From: Corynebacterium imitans
GTDB taxonomy: Bacteria; Actinomycetota; Actinomycetes; Mycobacteriales; Mycobacteriaceae
Reading direction: 5' to 3'
Assembly (NCBI RefSeq): GCF_000739455.1
Contig: NZ_CP009211.1
Span: forward strand, 558,001-622,000
DNA length: 64,000 bases
Positions 29,770-38,574 of the stretch are shown one piece after another; position 1 is the stretch's first letter, and each line of letters opens with the position of its first letter. The position numbers were made by a program, and so were the translations under genes. A model generated the notes under the pieces. The model had not been told where the DNA came from. It saw only the letters and a program-made list of their open reading frames with translations, and searched no databases.

Positions 29770-31053
29770 CTAGGAGGCCTGCTTGATGGCAGAAGCCATG
29801 TCCTTCGTTGCGTCGTCGACGCTCTTGCCGGAGGTCAGCGCCGCGTAGGCGTTGTCCTGGATGGCCTTAGAGATCGCCGGGTAGAACGGGGAAACCGGGC
29901 GCGGCTTCGCGTTCTCCAGGGACTCCTTCAGGGCCGGCAGATAGGGGTGCTTCTCGACGAGCGCCTCGTCATCGTAGATCGACGCGAGCACCGGCGGGAA
30001 GGAGTTCTCGGCCAGGGAGAGCTGGTTCTCCTCGTTGATGATGAACTTCATGAAGTCCAGGGCGGTCGCCTTGTGCTTCGAATTGACGTTGATGCCGTTG
30101 TTGTAGCCGCCGAGGGTGGACACGCCCACGCCGTCCTTGCCAACCAGCGGCTGGACCTCGAAGTTCAGGCCCGCCTCCTCGGCGTTGGAGTACATGTACG
30201 GCCAGTTGATGGCCAGGGCGGTCTTGCCCTCGGTGAACGCGAGGTTGGTCTCCTCCTCCGTCGCGGCGGTGGAGGACTGGGCGATGGTGCCGTCCGCGTA
30301 GGCGTCGACAAGCGCCTGGAGGCCCGCCTTGGCCTCGTCGGACTCGACGGTGGGCTCGCCGGACTCGTCGATGACCTCGCCGCCCCAGCCGTTGATGAAG
30401 CCGAGCGTGTTGACGGTCAGGCCCTCGTACTGCTTGAGCTGGGTGGTCAGGCAGTCGGTGTCGGACTCGACGGCCTCGCAGGCGCTGCGGATGTCGTCGA
30501 AGGTGTCCGGCGCTTCCTCGATGATGTCGGTGTTGCGGAAGAGCAGCTGGCCGTTGGTGTTCTGCGGCAGGGCGACGAGCTTGCCGCCGTAAGTTGCCGA
30601 ATCCACCGTGGACTGCAGCAGGCCGGAGGTATCCACCTCGTAGTCGCCCTCGAGCGGCTCGAGCCACTGGTTGGCGGCGAAGTCGGCGGTCCAGACCACG
30701 TCGAGCGCCATGACGTCATAGTCGTCGTTGCCGGCCTGCAGCGACTGCACGAGCGTGTCGCGCTGGTCGTCCGCCTCGCCGGCGAGCTCCTTAAGCGTGA
30801 CCTCCTCGTCCGGGTGCTCGGCGTTCCACTTCTCGATGATGGGGATGAGCTTGTCCGTGTCGTTGCGGCCCATCGCGAAGGTGATCGGGCCGCGGCCCTC
30901 GCCCTCGGCGGCGGTGTCACCGGACTCTGCGGCGGTGGTGGAATCAGTTTCGGTTGACTCGGTGGAGTCGCTGGAGCAGGCAGCGAGCGACGCGCCGGCC
31001 AGTGCGATCGCGCACAGCGCGGCACCAGTCTTGCGGGAAGCGGTGAAGTGCAT
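29770..31053 (-). CDS. tusE: Sugar ABC transporter substrate-binding lipoprotein (TusE-type)
   Basis: 427 aa. The lipoprotein signal ends at the lipobox LAAC (Cys near residue 25). A Ser/Thr/Glu-rich linker follows, then a family-1 solute-binding fold: ITFAMGRNDTDKLIPIIEKW, YDVMALDVVWTADFAANQWL, LPQNTNGQLLFRNTDII and LGGYNNGINVNSKHKATALDFMKFI. AAAGG lies 7 nt before the ATG. It captures the sugar outside the membrane for the TusF/TusG-like channel. A TATACAT hexamer on the minus strand, near 31093, is a plausible -10 for the operon. Confidence 0.88.
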   Translation of the reverse strand: MHFTASRKTGAALCAIALAGASLAACSSDSTESTETDSTTAAESGDTAAEGEGRGPITFAMGRNDTDKLIPIIEKWNAEHPDEEVTLKELAGEADDQRDTLVQSLQAGNDDYDVMALDVVWTADFAANQWLEPLEGDYEVDTSGLLQSTVDSATYGGKLVALPQNTNGQLLFRNTDIIEEAPDTFDDIRSACEAVESDTDCLTTQLKQYEGLTVNTLGFINGWGGEVIDESGEPTVESDEAKAGLQALVDAYADGTIAQSSTAATEEETNLAFTEGKTALAINWPYMYSNAEEAGLNFEVQPLVGKDGVGVSTLGGYNNGINVNSKHKATALDFMKFIINEENQLSLAENSFPPVLASIYDDEALVEKHPYLPALKESLENAKPRPVSPFYPAISKAIQDNAYAALTSGKSVDDATKDMASAIKQAS

Positions 31054-31153
31054 ACGGAAACCTTTCGTAGTTACTGGTTTCCCACAATGTATAAGCCACA
31101 CCCGTATCGCGTACGCGGATTTCCGGTTTTGCCCACCAACGGGGGTAGGCGGA

Positions 31154-31825
31154 TCAGTCCTCGCCGAGGATCTGCTCGATCTTCTCGGTGTCCATGATTT
31201 CTTCGCGCCTGTCTGCGGAAATCGGCCCAGCCGAGGCGCAGACGGAGCCGCCCGCGGCGAGCGGGGCGAGCACGAAGTCGCGGAACTCGGCGGCGGTGCG
31301 CCAGCCCGGCACCCAGTACCTGGCAGGCCCCAAGTCGGGGGTGGCAAACTCGGCCAGCTCGGGCGAGGCACCGAAGTACTGGTCCCCGTAGAAACGCACG
31401 GTGGGGCCGAAGTCGACGGTGCCGAACGGCAGCTCGCCGCCGGCCTCCACCACGCCGCGGCCGAAGGGGTCGTCGGAGACCACGACGCAATCCGGCACTT
31501 CGGCCCAGCGCGCGGCATTATCGACGGTGGTGAAGATGGTGGTTGGCGTGGCGTCGGCAAGCAGCTCGGGCGCGAAACGCACGGTGCGGCCGGAGTTGTA
31601 CGCGCCGAGCGCGATGACGGCGGACTGCCACGAGGTCGGCAGGTCGATGGCGATCGGCGCGTCGGCGTCCAGCTCGAATTCCTCGTCGAGCAAGTTGGCG
31701 ACCTTGCTGGCCCAGTTGTCCAACGTTTGGGCGGAGAACTCCATGCGCGCGCCGCGGGCGTCGTCGTAGACAGTCAGGCGCGGGCTGGCGGGGTCAGTGC
31801 GAAGAAGCGGCGAGAGCATGCTCAT
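31154..31825 (-). CDS. TIGR03089 family protein (truncated acyl-CoA-synthetase-like)
   Basis: 223 aa. It resembles the N-terminal part of AMP-binding enzymes (PRLTVYDDARGARMEFSAQTLDNWASKVANLL, DLPTSWQSAVIALGAYNSG) but is too short for, and lacks, the ATP-binding P-loop and the C-terminal lid. This is the pattern of the actinobacterial TIGR03089 family, whose function is unknown. TATGAT on the minus strand (31834-31839) is 8 nt before ATG 31825. From memory, it neighbours the LCP gene in other corynebacteria as well. Confidence 0.85.
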   Translation of the reverse strand: MSMLSPLLRTDPASPRLTVYDDARGARMEFSAQTLDNWASKVANLLDEEFELDADAPIAIDLPTSWQSAVIALGAYNSGRTVRFAPELLADATPTTIFTTVDNAARWAEVPDCVVVSDDPFGRGVVEAGGELPFGTVDFGPTVRFYGDQYFGASPELAEFATPDLGPARYWVPGWRTAAEFRDFVLAPLAAGGSVCASAGPISADRREEIMDTEKIEQILGED

Positions 31826-31847
31826 GCCCGCCGATCATACGCGCAGG

Positions 31848-33425
31848 CTAGTTCACGCAGCGGGGGCCGTCGCCGCCGGCATCGATCTCCGGGCCGGTCT
31901 CCGCCGCGCCGAAGTCTTCGCCCGGTGTGCCCACCGGCGTATCCGAGCTCGCCTCCTCGCGCTCCTCGGGGCTGAGCAGGGCGGGGCCGGCGTAGTCCGC
32001 GGCGATCACCACGATGAGGCTGCCTGCGTCCACATTCGCGTTCGACGTCACCGGGATCCCGCCGAGGCGGTCGGCGAGTTCCTTGGCGGCCGGGTCCTCC
32101 GGGTTCGCGGCGACGATCTGGCTTTCCCAGTACACGCCGTCCATCGCGTTGGAGACGTCGGCGACGCGCATGCCCTCGTCGGTGAGATAGTCGCCGACCG
32201 CGCCGGCCTGGCCGGTGCCCGCGCCCGCGTTGAGGATGTACAGGCTCAAGTTCTCAAAGCCGACCGCGGTGCCTTCCTGGCTGTGCTCTTCGGTCTCGCT
32301 GGTCGGGGTTTCTTCCTCCGGCTCGACGACCTTCTCCATGAAGCGCTGGACTTGGCCGGGGTCGACGGTGACGATGGACTCGCCATAATCACCCGTACCG
32401 TTGACCGAGGTCACCGGGATGGTGGTGAAGGTGACGTTGCCACCGCCCAGGCCCGACATCTGCTGCGCAAAGCGCACGACGTCCCAGCCGCGGTCCAGCG
32501 TGACGGAGCGCTCGGCTGCGTTCGACAGCTCGCGCAGGGTCGCCGGGTTGGTCAGCGTGCCGGCCGAGAGGATCTTCTGCACCAGGGACGCCATGTACGC
32601 CTGTTGGCGCACGATTCGGTCCAGGTCGCCGCGCGGCAGGTCGTGGCGCTGGCGCACGAACGACAGCGCCTGGGTGCCGTCGAGGGTTTGCTCGCCGGCG
32701 GGGAAGTTTGCGCCCGAGAGCGGCTCGTTGACGGCGGCGTTGAGGCAGACGTCGACGCCGCCGACGGCGTCGGTAAGCAGCACGAAGCCCAAAAGCCCAA
32801 CCTGCGCGAAGTGGTCGACCTCCACGCCGGTGAGGTCCGCCACCGCGTCGATCAGCCCCTCCTGGCCCGCGCGCGCGACTTGCTGCTCGAGCTGGGCGTC
32901 CTCGGCGGCGCCGTCGGCAAGCAGCTTCTCCCGCTTTTCGCCCGCGTGCGCCGCGTAGACGCCGTTGATCTTCATGTTGCCGTAGTCATCCGTGTGGATG
33001 TAAGTGTCGCGCGGGATCGAGATGGCGGTCGCGCGCGAGCCGTCCTCGGGCACGCGCACGATCATGATGGTGTCCGTGTTGATCTCGCCGTCGGCCTCAC
33101 CCGCGTTCAGGCGCGCGAGCTCGTCTTCGGACAGCGGGTTGCCCTGGGCGTCCGTGCGCGAGTCGGAGCCGACGAGCAGGATGTCGACCGCCCCGTCGAG
33201 TACCTCTTCCTTCTTGCGCTTCTTGCCGCCGATATTCAGCTCGGAGGCAGACAGCTGGTTGTCGAGCTGGCCGACGGTGAAGTAGCCCACGCCGGAAAGC
33301 ACCAGCGCAGCGGCGGAGGCAGCCGCAAGCACCCCCTTGACCACGGGGTGGCCCGATTGCTTCAGGTCCCTCGCACGGGAGGGGGCCGGCTGGATGTCTC
33401 GGGCGCGCCTGGGGTTGTCATTCAC
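31848..33425 (-). CDS. lcpA: LytR-CpsA-Psr family cell-wall polymer ligase
   Basis: 525 aa. LCP enzymes attach arabinogalactan to peptidoglycan in corynebacteria. After a cytoplasmic tail there is one membrane helix (GVLAAASAAALVLSGVGYF, residues about 30-50). The LCP domain shows ILLVGSDSRTD, INTDTIMIVRV, ISIPRDTYI and SFVRQRHDLPRGDLDRIVRQQ, including the pyrophosphate-binding arginines. A C-terminal LytR_C domain (about 350-460) and an acidic tail follow. I placed the start at GTG 33425 because TATAAT on the minus strand (33433-33438) precedes it by 7 nt; the alternative ATG at 33434 lies inside that -10. It is divergent from wbbL, an enzyme for the same polymer. Confidence 0.92.
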   Translation of the reverse strand: MNDNPRRARDIQPAPSRARDLKQSGHPVVKGVLAAASAAALVLSGVGYFTVGQLDNQLSASELNIGGKKRKKEEVLDGAVDILLVGSDSRTDAQGNPLSEDELARLNAGEADGEINTDTIMIVRVPEDGSRATAISIPRDTYIHTDDYGNMKINGVYAAHAGEKREKLLADGAAEDAQLEQQVARAGQEGLIDAVADLTGVEVDHFAQVGLLGFVLLTDAVGGVDVCLNAAVNEPLSGANFPAGEQTLDGTQALSFVRQRHDLPRGDLDRIVRQQAYMASLVQKILSAGTLTNPATLRELSNAAERSVTLDRGWDVVRFAQQMSGLGGGNVTFTTIPVTSVNGTGDYGESIVTVDPGQVQRFMEKVVEPEEETPTSETEEHSQEGTAVGFENLSLYILNAGAGTGQAGAVGDYLTDEGMRVADVSNAMDGVYWESQIVAANPEDPAAKELADRLGGIPVTSNANVDAGSLIVVIAADYAGPALLSPEEREEASSDTPVGTPGEDFGAAETGPEIDAGGDGPRCVN

Positions 33426-33519
33426 GGGCAGCATTATACGGCATGGTGTACGTATTGCCCGCGCGGCTTCGTGCGCCGTACCCGGGTTTCGTCGCGGCAG
33501 TCGGTATGCTGAGCGCATT

Positions 33520-34455
33520 GTGAGAAACGACGAAGGAAGACGCCAACCAGCTTTGGCTGTGGTCACGGTGACGTTTTCGCCGGGCGAGCACTTGGCGCAG
33601 CTTGTGGGCTCGCTGGAGCAGGCGACGGGCCGCGACGTGGTGCTGGTGTGCGCGGATAACGGCTCGACCGACGGCGCGCCGCAGGCCGCCGCCGAGCGTT
33701 TTACGCACGTGGAGTTTCTCCCCACCGGCGGCAACATTGGCTACGGTGCGGCGATCAACGCGGCGGCGCGCGCGCTGGCTCCGCGGCGGGCGAGCGGGGA
33801 GATCGACCCGGAGGCGTTTTTGGTGGTCAACCCGGACGTTGAGTTCCAGCCGGGCAGCGTCGATGAGCTGCTGCGCTGCCTGCACGCGACGCCGCGCGCG
33901 GGTGCGGTCGGCCCGCGGATTGAGGAGGCCGATGGTTCGGCCTACCCCAGCGCCCGCCAGGTGCCAGGGCTCGCGGTGGGCATCGGGCATGCCCTGCTTT
34001 TCGACGCCTGGCCGTCCAACCCCTTCAGCGCCACCTACATGGCCGGGGCGGATATGGATGCGCAGCGCGAGGCAGGCTGGCTGTCCGGCGCGTGCCTGCT
34101 GGTTCGCTGGGAGGCCTTCGATGAGATCGGTGGCTTCGACGAGCGGTACTTCATGTACTTGGAGGACATTGACTTCGGCGATCGGCTCACGCGCGCCGGG
34201 TGGAGTAACTTGTACTGCCCGTCGTCGGTAATCCTGCACGACCAGGGGCATGTGGCGCACAAGCACCGGCGGGTGACTGTGCCGGCGCACCATGTTTCGG
34301 CGTACAGGTTCCAGCGAGATCGGCATCCGCAGTGGTGGCAGGCACCGCTGCGGTGGTGCCTCTGGCTGGGGTTGAAACTGCGAAGCGCGTTGCAGTTGCG
34401 CTCGCGCGCGGCACAGAAAACGGAAGTGAAGGACGAAAACCATGGAACACGTTGA
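33520..34455 (+). CDS. wbbL: Rhamnosyltransferase WbbL
   Basis: 311 aa from GTG 33520. It is a GT2-fold enzyme that adds rhamnose to decaprenyl-diphospho-GlcNAc, building the linker between arabinogalactan and peptidoglycan. The nucleotide-sugar motifs are VTVTFSPGEHLAQLVGSL, CADNGSTDGAP, GGNIGYGAAINAAA and NPDVEF, with the catalytic region GACLLVRWEAFDEIGGFDE and a glutamate-rich YLEDIDFGDRL. The identity as WbbL rests partly on the neighbours. A weakly placed TATGCT (33505-33510) lies 9 nt upstream. The 3' end overlaps the next gene by 14 nt. Confidence 0.88.
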   Translation: MRNDEGRRQPALAVVTVTFSPGEHLAQLVGSLEQATGRDVVLVCADNGSTDGAPQAAAERFTHVEFLPTGGNIGYGAAINAAARALAPRRASGEIDPEAFLVVNPDVEFQPGSVDELLRCLHATPRAGAVGPRIEEADGSAYPSARQVPGLAVGIGHALLFDAWPSNPFSATYMAGADMDAQREAGWLSGACLLVRWEAFDEIGGFDERYFMYLEDIDFGDRLTRAGWSNLYCPSSVILHDQGHVAHKHRRVTVPAHHVSAYRFQRDRHPQWWQAPLRWCLWLGLKLRSALQLRSRAAQKTEVKDENHGTR

Positions 34456-35533
34456 AGCGCACCCGGAGAATACGGACGCGGTCATCCTGGTTGGTGGTCG
34501 TGGGACGCGCCTGCGCCCGCTGACGGTCAACACGCCGAAGCCGATGCTGCCGACGGCCGGCTACCCGTTCTTGAGCCACCTACTGGCGCGGATCAAGGCG
34601 GCGGGCATGCGGCACGTGGTGCTTGGCACCTCGTATAAGGCGGAGGTGTTCGAGGAGTACTTCGGTAACGGCGCGGACTTCGGCCTGGAGATCGAGTACG
34701 TCGTGGAAGAAGAGGCGCTGGGCACCGGCGGCGCGATCCGCAACGTGGCGGACAAGCTGCGCCATGACAACGCGATGGTGTTCAACGGTGACGTGCTTTC
34801 CGGCGCGGACTTGAGCGCGATTCTGACGACGCACGCGGAGCACGATGCGGACGTGACGCTGCACCTGGTGCGCGTGCCGGACCCGCGCGCGTTTGGCTCG
34901 GTGCCGACGGACGCGGACGGCAACGTCGAGGCCTTCCTGGAGAAGACGGAGGACCCGCCGACCGACCAGATCAACGCAGGCTGCTACGTGTTCAAGCGCG
35001 AGGTGATCGATCAGATCCCGGCGGGCCGCGTGGTGTCGGTGGAGCGCGAGGTCTTCCCGGGCCTGCTTGCCGACGGCGCGAAAGTGGTCGGCCACGTCGA
35101 CTCCTCCTACTGGCGCGACATGGGCCGCCCGGACGATTTTGTGGAGGGCTCCTCGGACCTGGTGCGCGGGATCGCGTACTCACCGCTGCTGGAGGGGCGC
35201 ACGGGCGAGTCCTTTGTAGACGACTCGGCCGGGGTGGCCGGCGGCGTGATCCTGATTGGCGGTACTGCCGTGGGGCGCGGCACCGAGATTGGTGCGGGCT
35301 CGCGCATCGACGCCTCCGTGGTCTTCGACGGTGTCACGATCGAGCCGGGCGCGGTGGTGAGGAATTCGATTGTCGCCTCCGGGGCGCGGATTGGTGCGAA
35401 CTCGCGGATCGTGGACTGTGTGATCGGTGAGGGCGTGCAGGTCGGCGCGCGCTGCGAGCTGCAAGCGGGCATGCGTCTGTGGCCCGGGGTGAACATCCCG
35501 GATTCCGGCATTCGCTTCTCGCCCGACGCTTAA
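34442..35533 (+). CDS. manC: GDP-mannose pyrophosphorylase (mannose-1-phosphate guanylyltransferase)
   Basis: 363 aa. It makes GDP-mannose from mannose-1-phosphate and GTP for lipomannan, PIMs and glycoproteins. The nucleotidyltransferase signature is ILVGGRGTRLRPLTVNTPKPM (residues about 15-35), then NGDVLSGADL and the conserved lysine in EAFLEKTEDPP. The C-terminal third is a left-handed beta-helix of hexapeptide repeats (GRGTEIGAGSRIDASVVFDG). AAGGA precedes the ATG, which overlaps wbbL. This gene is sometimes annotated rmlA2 or manB. The link to phosphomannomutase and manA nearby supports GDP-mannose rather than dTDP-glucose. Confidence 0.85.
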   Translation: MEHVEAHPENTDAVILVGGRGTRLRPLTVNTPKPMLPTAGYPFLSHLLARIKAAGMRHVVLGTSYKAEVFEEYFGNGADFGLEIEYVVEEEALGTGGAIRNVADKLRHDNAMVFNGDVLSGADLSAILTTHAEHDADVTLHLVRVPDPRAFGSVPTDADGNVEAFLEKTEDPPTDQINAGCYVFKREVIDQIPAGRVVSVEREVFPGLLADGAKVVGHVDSSYWRDMGRPDDFVEGSSDLVRGIAYSPLLEGRTGESFVDDSAGVAGGVILIGGTAVGRGTEIGAGSRIDASVVFDGVTIEPGAVVRNSIVASGARIGANSRIVDCVIGEGVQVGARCELQAGMRLWPGVNIPDSGIRFSPDA

Positions 35534-35728
35534 CGGCGGGGGAGCGACACGCGGTTTTGCGCAATTAGTTACCCGCGGGCGGGGTGCCTACCACATGTAG
35601 TACCCCCGCGAATCACCCCCGGCGCGTCGGCTATGTGACGAATGTGACTGGAGTGGCGAATGACGTGGGCAATGCGAAGAAGTCGCGCACGAGTTGCCGG
35701 ATTATGTTGCGGCTATTTAGTGCTTCGG

Positions 35729-35749
35729 TGTGTAATCGCTTGTGTAATC
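35729..35749 (+). promoter_or_regulatory. Direct repeat upstream of whiB
   Basis: TGTGTAATC occurs twice at 35729-35737 and 35741-35749, a 12-bp period about 60-80 bp before the WhiB start. Two half-sites on one face of the helix suit a dimeric activator such as an OmpR-type regulator. MtrA is a candidate only because it is encoded nearby. Confidence 0.4.
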
Positions 35750-35809
35750 ACATCGACGTGAGTTGATGAGCACGCTACAGGTACGACAACAACGGAAGGA
35801 GGGGGAGGC

Positions 35810-36109
35810 GTGGAAAATAAGGCAAATAACGCCAACGTCCGTGGCGCGACCGCGGACGGCATGACCCTCGAGGAGTTGTTTGGCGCTGTCGAGAAGGAAT
35901 GGCAGGACCAAGCGCTGTGTGCGCAGACTGATCCGGACGCATTCTTCCCAGACAAGGGCGGATCTACCAGGGAGGCCAAGCGCATCTGCAAGGCCTGCGC
36001 CGTGCGCGACGAGTGCCTGGAATACGCGCTGGAGCACGACGAACGCTTCGGTATCTGGGGCGGGCTCTCTGACCGAGAGCGCCGCCGCTTGAAGAAGCAG
36101 ATCGGCTAA
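35810..36109 (+). CDS. whcD: WhiB-family iron-sulfur transcriptional regulator (WhiB2/WhcD-like)
   Basis: 99 aa from GTG 35810, with a strong GGAAGGAGGGGGAGG leader. The four cluster cysteines are in ALCAQ, RICKAC and RDEC. The turn GIWGG is followed by a basic DNA-binding tail (SDRERRRLKKQIG). WhiB2-type proteins control septation and growth. The position between GDP-mannose pyrophosphorylase and phosphomannomutase is that of whcD in C. glutamicum. A 276-bp leader region precedes it. ATG 35861 is a later alternative start. Confidence 0.92.
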   Translation: MENKANNANVRGATADGMTLEELFGAVEKEWQDQALCAQTDPDAFFPDKGGSTREAKRICKACAVRDECLEYALEHDERFGIWGGLSDRERRRLKKQIG

Positions 36110-36579
36110 AAGGGAAACGCGTCGTCGATATCGCGCGGATCCAAGTTGAGATAGTTCGCCACAAGAGCAGTCAGGACCCAGTTCAAAAGTTCTGACTGCT
36201 CTTGTGCTGTCTTGGCCCGTCGCTCGATGGGGCGGCGGAAGATGACCAGGCGGGGTCGGGTCGGGGCCCCGTGGCGATCCACCCCGGCGGGCAGGACGCG
36301 GCCGAGGGGGACAGGCCCGTCGGCGACCACCTCGTCGGGAAGCACGCTCATGTCGGCGCGCAGCCGCATCCGCGGAATGGTGTCGACGGCGAGGTCCACC
36401 CCGGCCAGCTGCTCCGCGTACGCGTTGTGCAGCGGCGCGTAGGTCTCCAGCACGAGCTGGTCGAAGGCGCTCGAGCGCGTGCGGTAGCGCGGCACACCCA
36501 CCGGCAGTAGCGGGCCCTGCGGGCCGCGGCCGTGGCGGTCGCGGGCGGTGCGCAGGTGCAGCGGGGAAGAACCTCTCAT
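36106..36579 (-). CDS. Metallopeptidase-family-like protein (Rv3259-like), no HExxH seen
   Basis: 157 aa. It matches the conserved actinobacterial protein found beside whiB2 and manB genes: GPLLPVGVPRYRTRSSAFDQ, VDLAVDTIPRMRLR, VVADGPVPLGRVLPAGVDRHG and PRLVIFRRPIERRAKTAQE. Database entries call it metallopeptidase family, but I see no HExxH zinc motif, so peptidase activity should not be assumed. TAGGAT on the minus strand (36588-36593) is 8 nt before the ATG. The 3' end overlaps whcD by 4 bp. Confidence 0.8.
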   Translation of the reverse strand: MRGSSPLHLRTARDRHGRGPQGPLLPVGVPRYRTRSSAFDQLVLETYAPLHNAYAEQLAGVDLAVDTIPRMRLRADMSVLPDEVVADGPVPLGRVLPAGVDRHGAPTRPRLVIFRRPIERRAKTAQEQSELLNWVLTALVANYLNLDPRDIDDAFPF

Positions 36580-36673
36580 AGGCCCACATCCTAGGGGTCG
36601 CGCGGCGCGGTTTCGGTGGGGCGCGCCGCGTTGCACTTCACAAACCTCAAGGAGGGGTTTAGACTTGGGCGGC

Positions 36674-37168
36674 GTGAATACATTCCGTCGTTGCTGTCGT
36701 CCTGGCTGCGGTCGCCCCGCCGTGGCCACCTTGATCTATGCCTACGCGGAATCTACAGCCGTGATCGGCCCTCTCGCCGTGGAGAAGGACCCGCACGCCT
36801 GGGACCTGTGCGAGAAGCACTCCGCGCACATCACTGCGCCGGTGGGGTGGGACATGGTGCGCGTCGAGCAGGTCGACATCGAGGAAGACGCTGAGCACGA
36901 AGAGCCCGAGGAGGGGAACTTCGACGACTTGGACGAGTCCGAGCTCACCGCGCTCGCCGAGGCGGTGCGCGAGGCAGGCCGCGTGACCACCGGCCTGGTC
37001 GACACGTCCGCCGACCCGATCGAGTACTCCGCGTCCCACGACTTCAACGACCCGGCCACCTCGAATCACCCGGTGCACCGCACGAAGCGGATCGAGGCGC
37101 ACGTCGCGGCGCAAAAGGCGCAGCGCCGCGCCCACTTGCGCGTGGTTCCGGATACCGAACAGGAGTAG
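36674..37168 (+). CDS. DUF3499 family protein
   Basis: 164 aa from GTG 36674. The N-terminus has a zinc-ribbon-like set, RRCCRPGCGRPAVATL, with a partner CEKH near residue 45 (HAWDLCEKHSAHITAP). A long acidic middle (EEDAEHEEPEEGNFDDLDES) and a C-terminal basic end follow. Conserved in actinobacteria between the whiB2 and phosphomannomutase genes; function unknown. TAGACT (36660-36665) precedes the GTG by 8 nt. An AAGGAGG at 36649 is 18 nt away, too far to be the ribosome site. Confidence 0.82.
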   Translation: MNTFRRCCRPGCGRPAVATLIYAYAESTAVIGPLAVEKDPHAWDLCEKHSAHITAPVGWDMVRVEQVDIEEDAEHEEPEEGNFDDLDESELTALAEAVREAGRVTTGLVDTSADPIEYSASHDFNDPATSNHPVHRTKRIEAHVAAQKAQRRAHLRVVPDTEQE

Positions 37169-37189
37169 CTGGCGCGTAGACTATCGCGC

Positions 37190-38563
37190 ATGGCAATTGC
37201 ACATACGGAAGCTTCTCTGAAGAACGTCATCAAGGCGTACGACGTCCGCGGCGTGGTCGGCGAGACGATCGACGCCGATTTTGTCCGCACCGTCGGCGCA
37301 GCCTTCGCGCATATCCTGCGCGGCGAGGGGGAGACCACGATCGCGGTGGGCTACGACATGCGCCCGTCGTCGCCGGAGCTTGCGCAGGCCTTCGCTTTAG
37401 GGGCGAGCGAGCAAGGCCTCGACGTGCTCGCGCTGGGCTTAACCAGCACCGACGAGCTCTACTTCGCTGCCGGCACGCGCGGCTGCGCGGGCGCGATGTT
37501 CACCGCTTCCCACAACCCGGCCAAGTACAACGGCATCAAGCTGTGCCGCGCGGGCGCGACCCCGGTCTCGACCGACACGGGCTTGGCCGAGATCGCCCGC
37601 ATGCTTCTCGACGGCGTTCCGGCCACCGACGCCGCCCCCGGCACCATCACCGAGGCCGATGTGCTCGACGACTATGCCGCCTTCCTGCGCAAGCTCGTTG
37701 ACGTCCCCACGCGCCGCCCCCTCGTTGTCGCAGTCGACGCCGCCAACGGCATGGCCGGGCTGACCGTGCCCGCGGTGCTCGGCGACATGGATATCCGCCC
37801 GCTCTACTTCGAGCTCGACGGCACCTTCCCCAACCACGAGGCGAACCCGCTCGACCCGAAGAACCTTGTCGACCTGCAGAAGTTCACCGTGGAGCAGGGT
37901 GCGGACATTGGCCTGGCTTTCGACGGGGACGCGGATCGTTGCTTTGTGGTGGATGAGCGTGGGGAGCCGGTGAGTGCGTCGTCGATAAGCGCACTGATCG
38001 CGCGCCGCACACTTGCGACGCACCCGGGTGCGACGATTATTCACAACCTGATCACCTCGCAGGCGGTGCCGGAGATCATCGTCGAACACGGTGGGACGCC
38101 GGTGCGCACGCGCGTCGGGCACTCCTACATCAAAGCCGAGATGGCGCGCACCGGCGCGGTTTTTGGCGGCGAGCACTCCGCGCACTACTACTTCGCCGAC
38201 TTCTTCAACGCCGACTCTGGGCTGGTCGCGGCGCTGCACGTGCTTGCGGCGCTCGCGGAGCAGGACGCGCCGCTGAGCGAGCTGATGGCCGAGTACAACC
38301 GCTACGCCGCTTCCGGCGAGATCAACTCCGAGGTGGCGGACCAGGACGCGGCGACCCAGCGCGTCATCGACGCGTTTGCGGACCGCACTGAAAAGCTCGA
38401 CCGGCTCGACGGGGTGACCGTGTGGCTGAGCGGCACCAAGGCGTGGTTCAACGTGCGCGCCTCCAACACGGAGCCGCTGCTGCGCCTGAACGTTGAGGCG
38501 GAAACGGTAGGAGAAGTTGAGGAGTTAGTCGAGGAGATCCTGGGAATCATCCGCGCTGCGTAA
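37190..38563 (+). CDS. pmmA: Phosphomannomutase/phosphoglucomutase
   Basis: 457 aa. It interconverts mannose-6-phosphate and mannose-1-phosphate, feeding the GDP-mannose pyrophosphorylase upstream. The phosphoserine loop TASHNPAKYNGIKL (near residue 105), the metal loop FDGDADRCF (near 245), the sugar-binding GEHSAHYYF (near 325) and the phosphate-binding C-terminal RASNTEPLLRLNVE mark the four domains. TAGACT (37177-37182) lies 7 nt before the ATG, and no Shine-Dalgarno is seen, so the mRNA may be leaderless. Confidence 0.95.
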   Translation: MAIAHTEASLKNVIKAYDVRGVVGETIDADFVRTVGAAFAHILRGEGETTIAVGYDMRPSSPELAQAFALGASEQGLDVLALGLTSTDELYFAAGTRGCAGAMFTASHNPAKYNGIKLCRAGATPVSTDTGLAEIARMLLDGVPATDAAPGTITEADVLDDYAAFLRKLVDVPTRRPLVVAVDAANGMAGLTVPAVLGDMDIRPLYFELDGTFPNHEANPLDPKNLVDLQKFTVEQGADIGLAFDGDADRCFVVDERGEPVSASSISALIARRTLATHPGATIIHNLITSQAVPEIIVEHGGTPVRTRVGHSYIKAEMARTGAVFGGEHSAHYYFADFFNADSGLVAALHVLAALAEQDAPLSELMAEYNRYAASGEINSEVADQDAATQRVIDAFADRTEKLDRLDGVTVWLSGTKAWFNVRASNTEPLLRLNVEAETVGEVEELVEEILGIIRAA

Positions 38564-38574
38564 GATTGCGGGGT

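Noticed and set aside
33425..33434. ATG 33434 as the LCP start codon
   Set aside because: It lies inside TATAAT and has no ribosome site; GTG 33425 has the 7-nt leaderless spacing.
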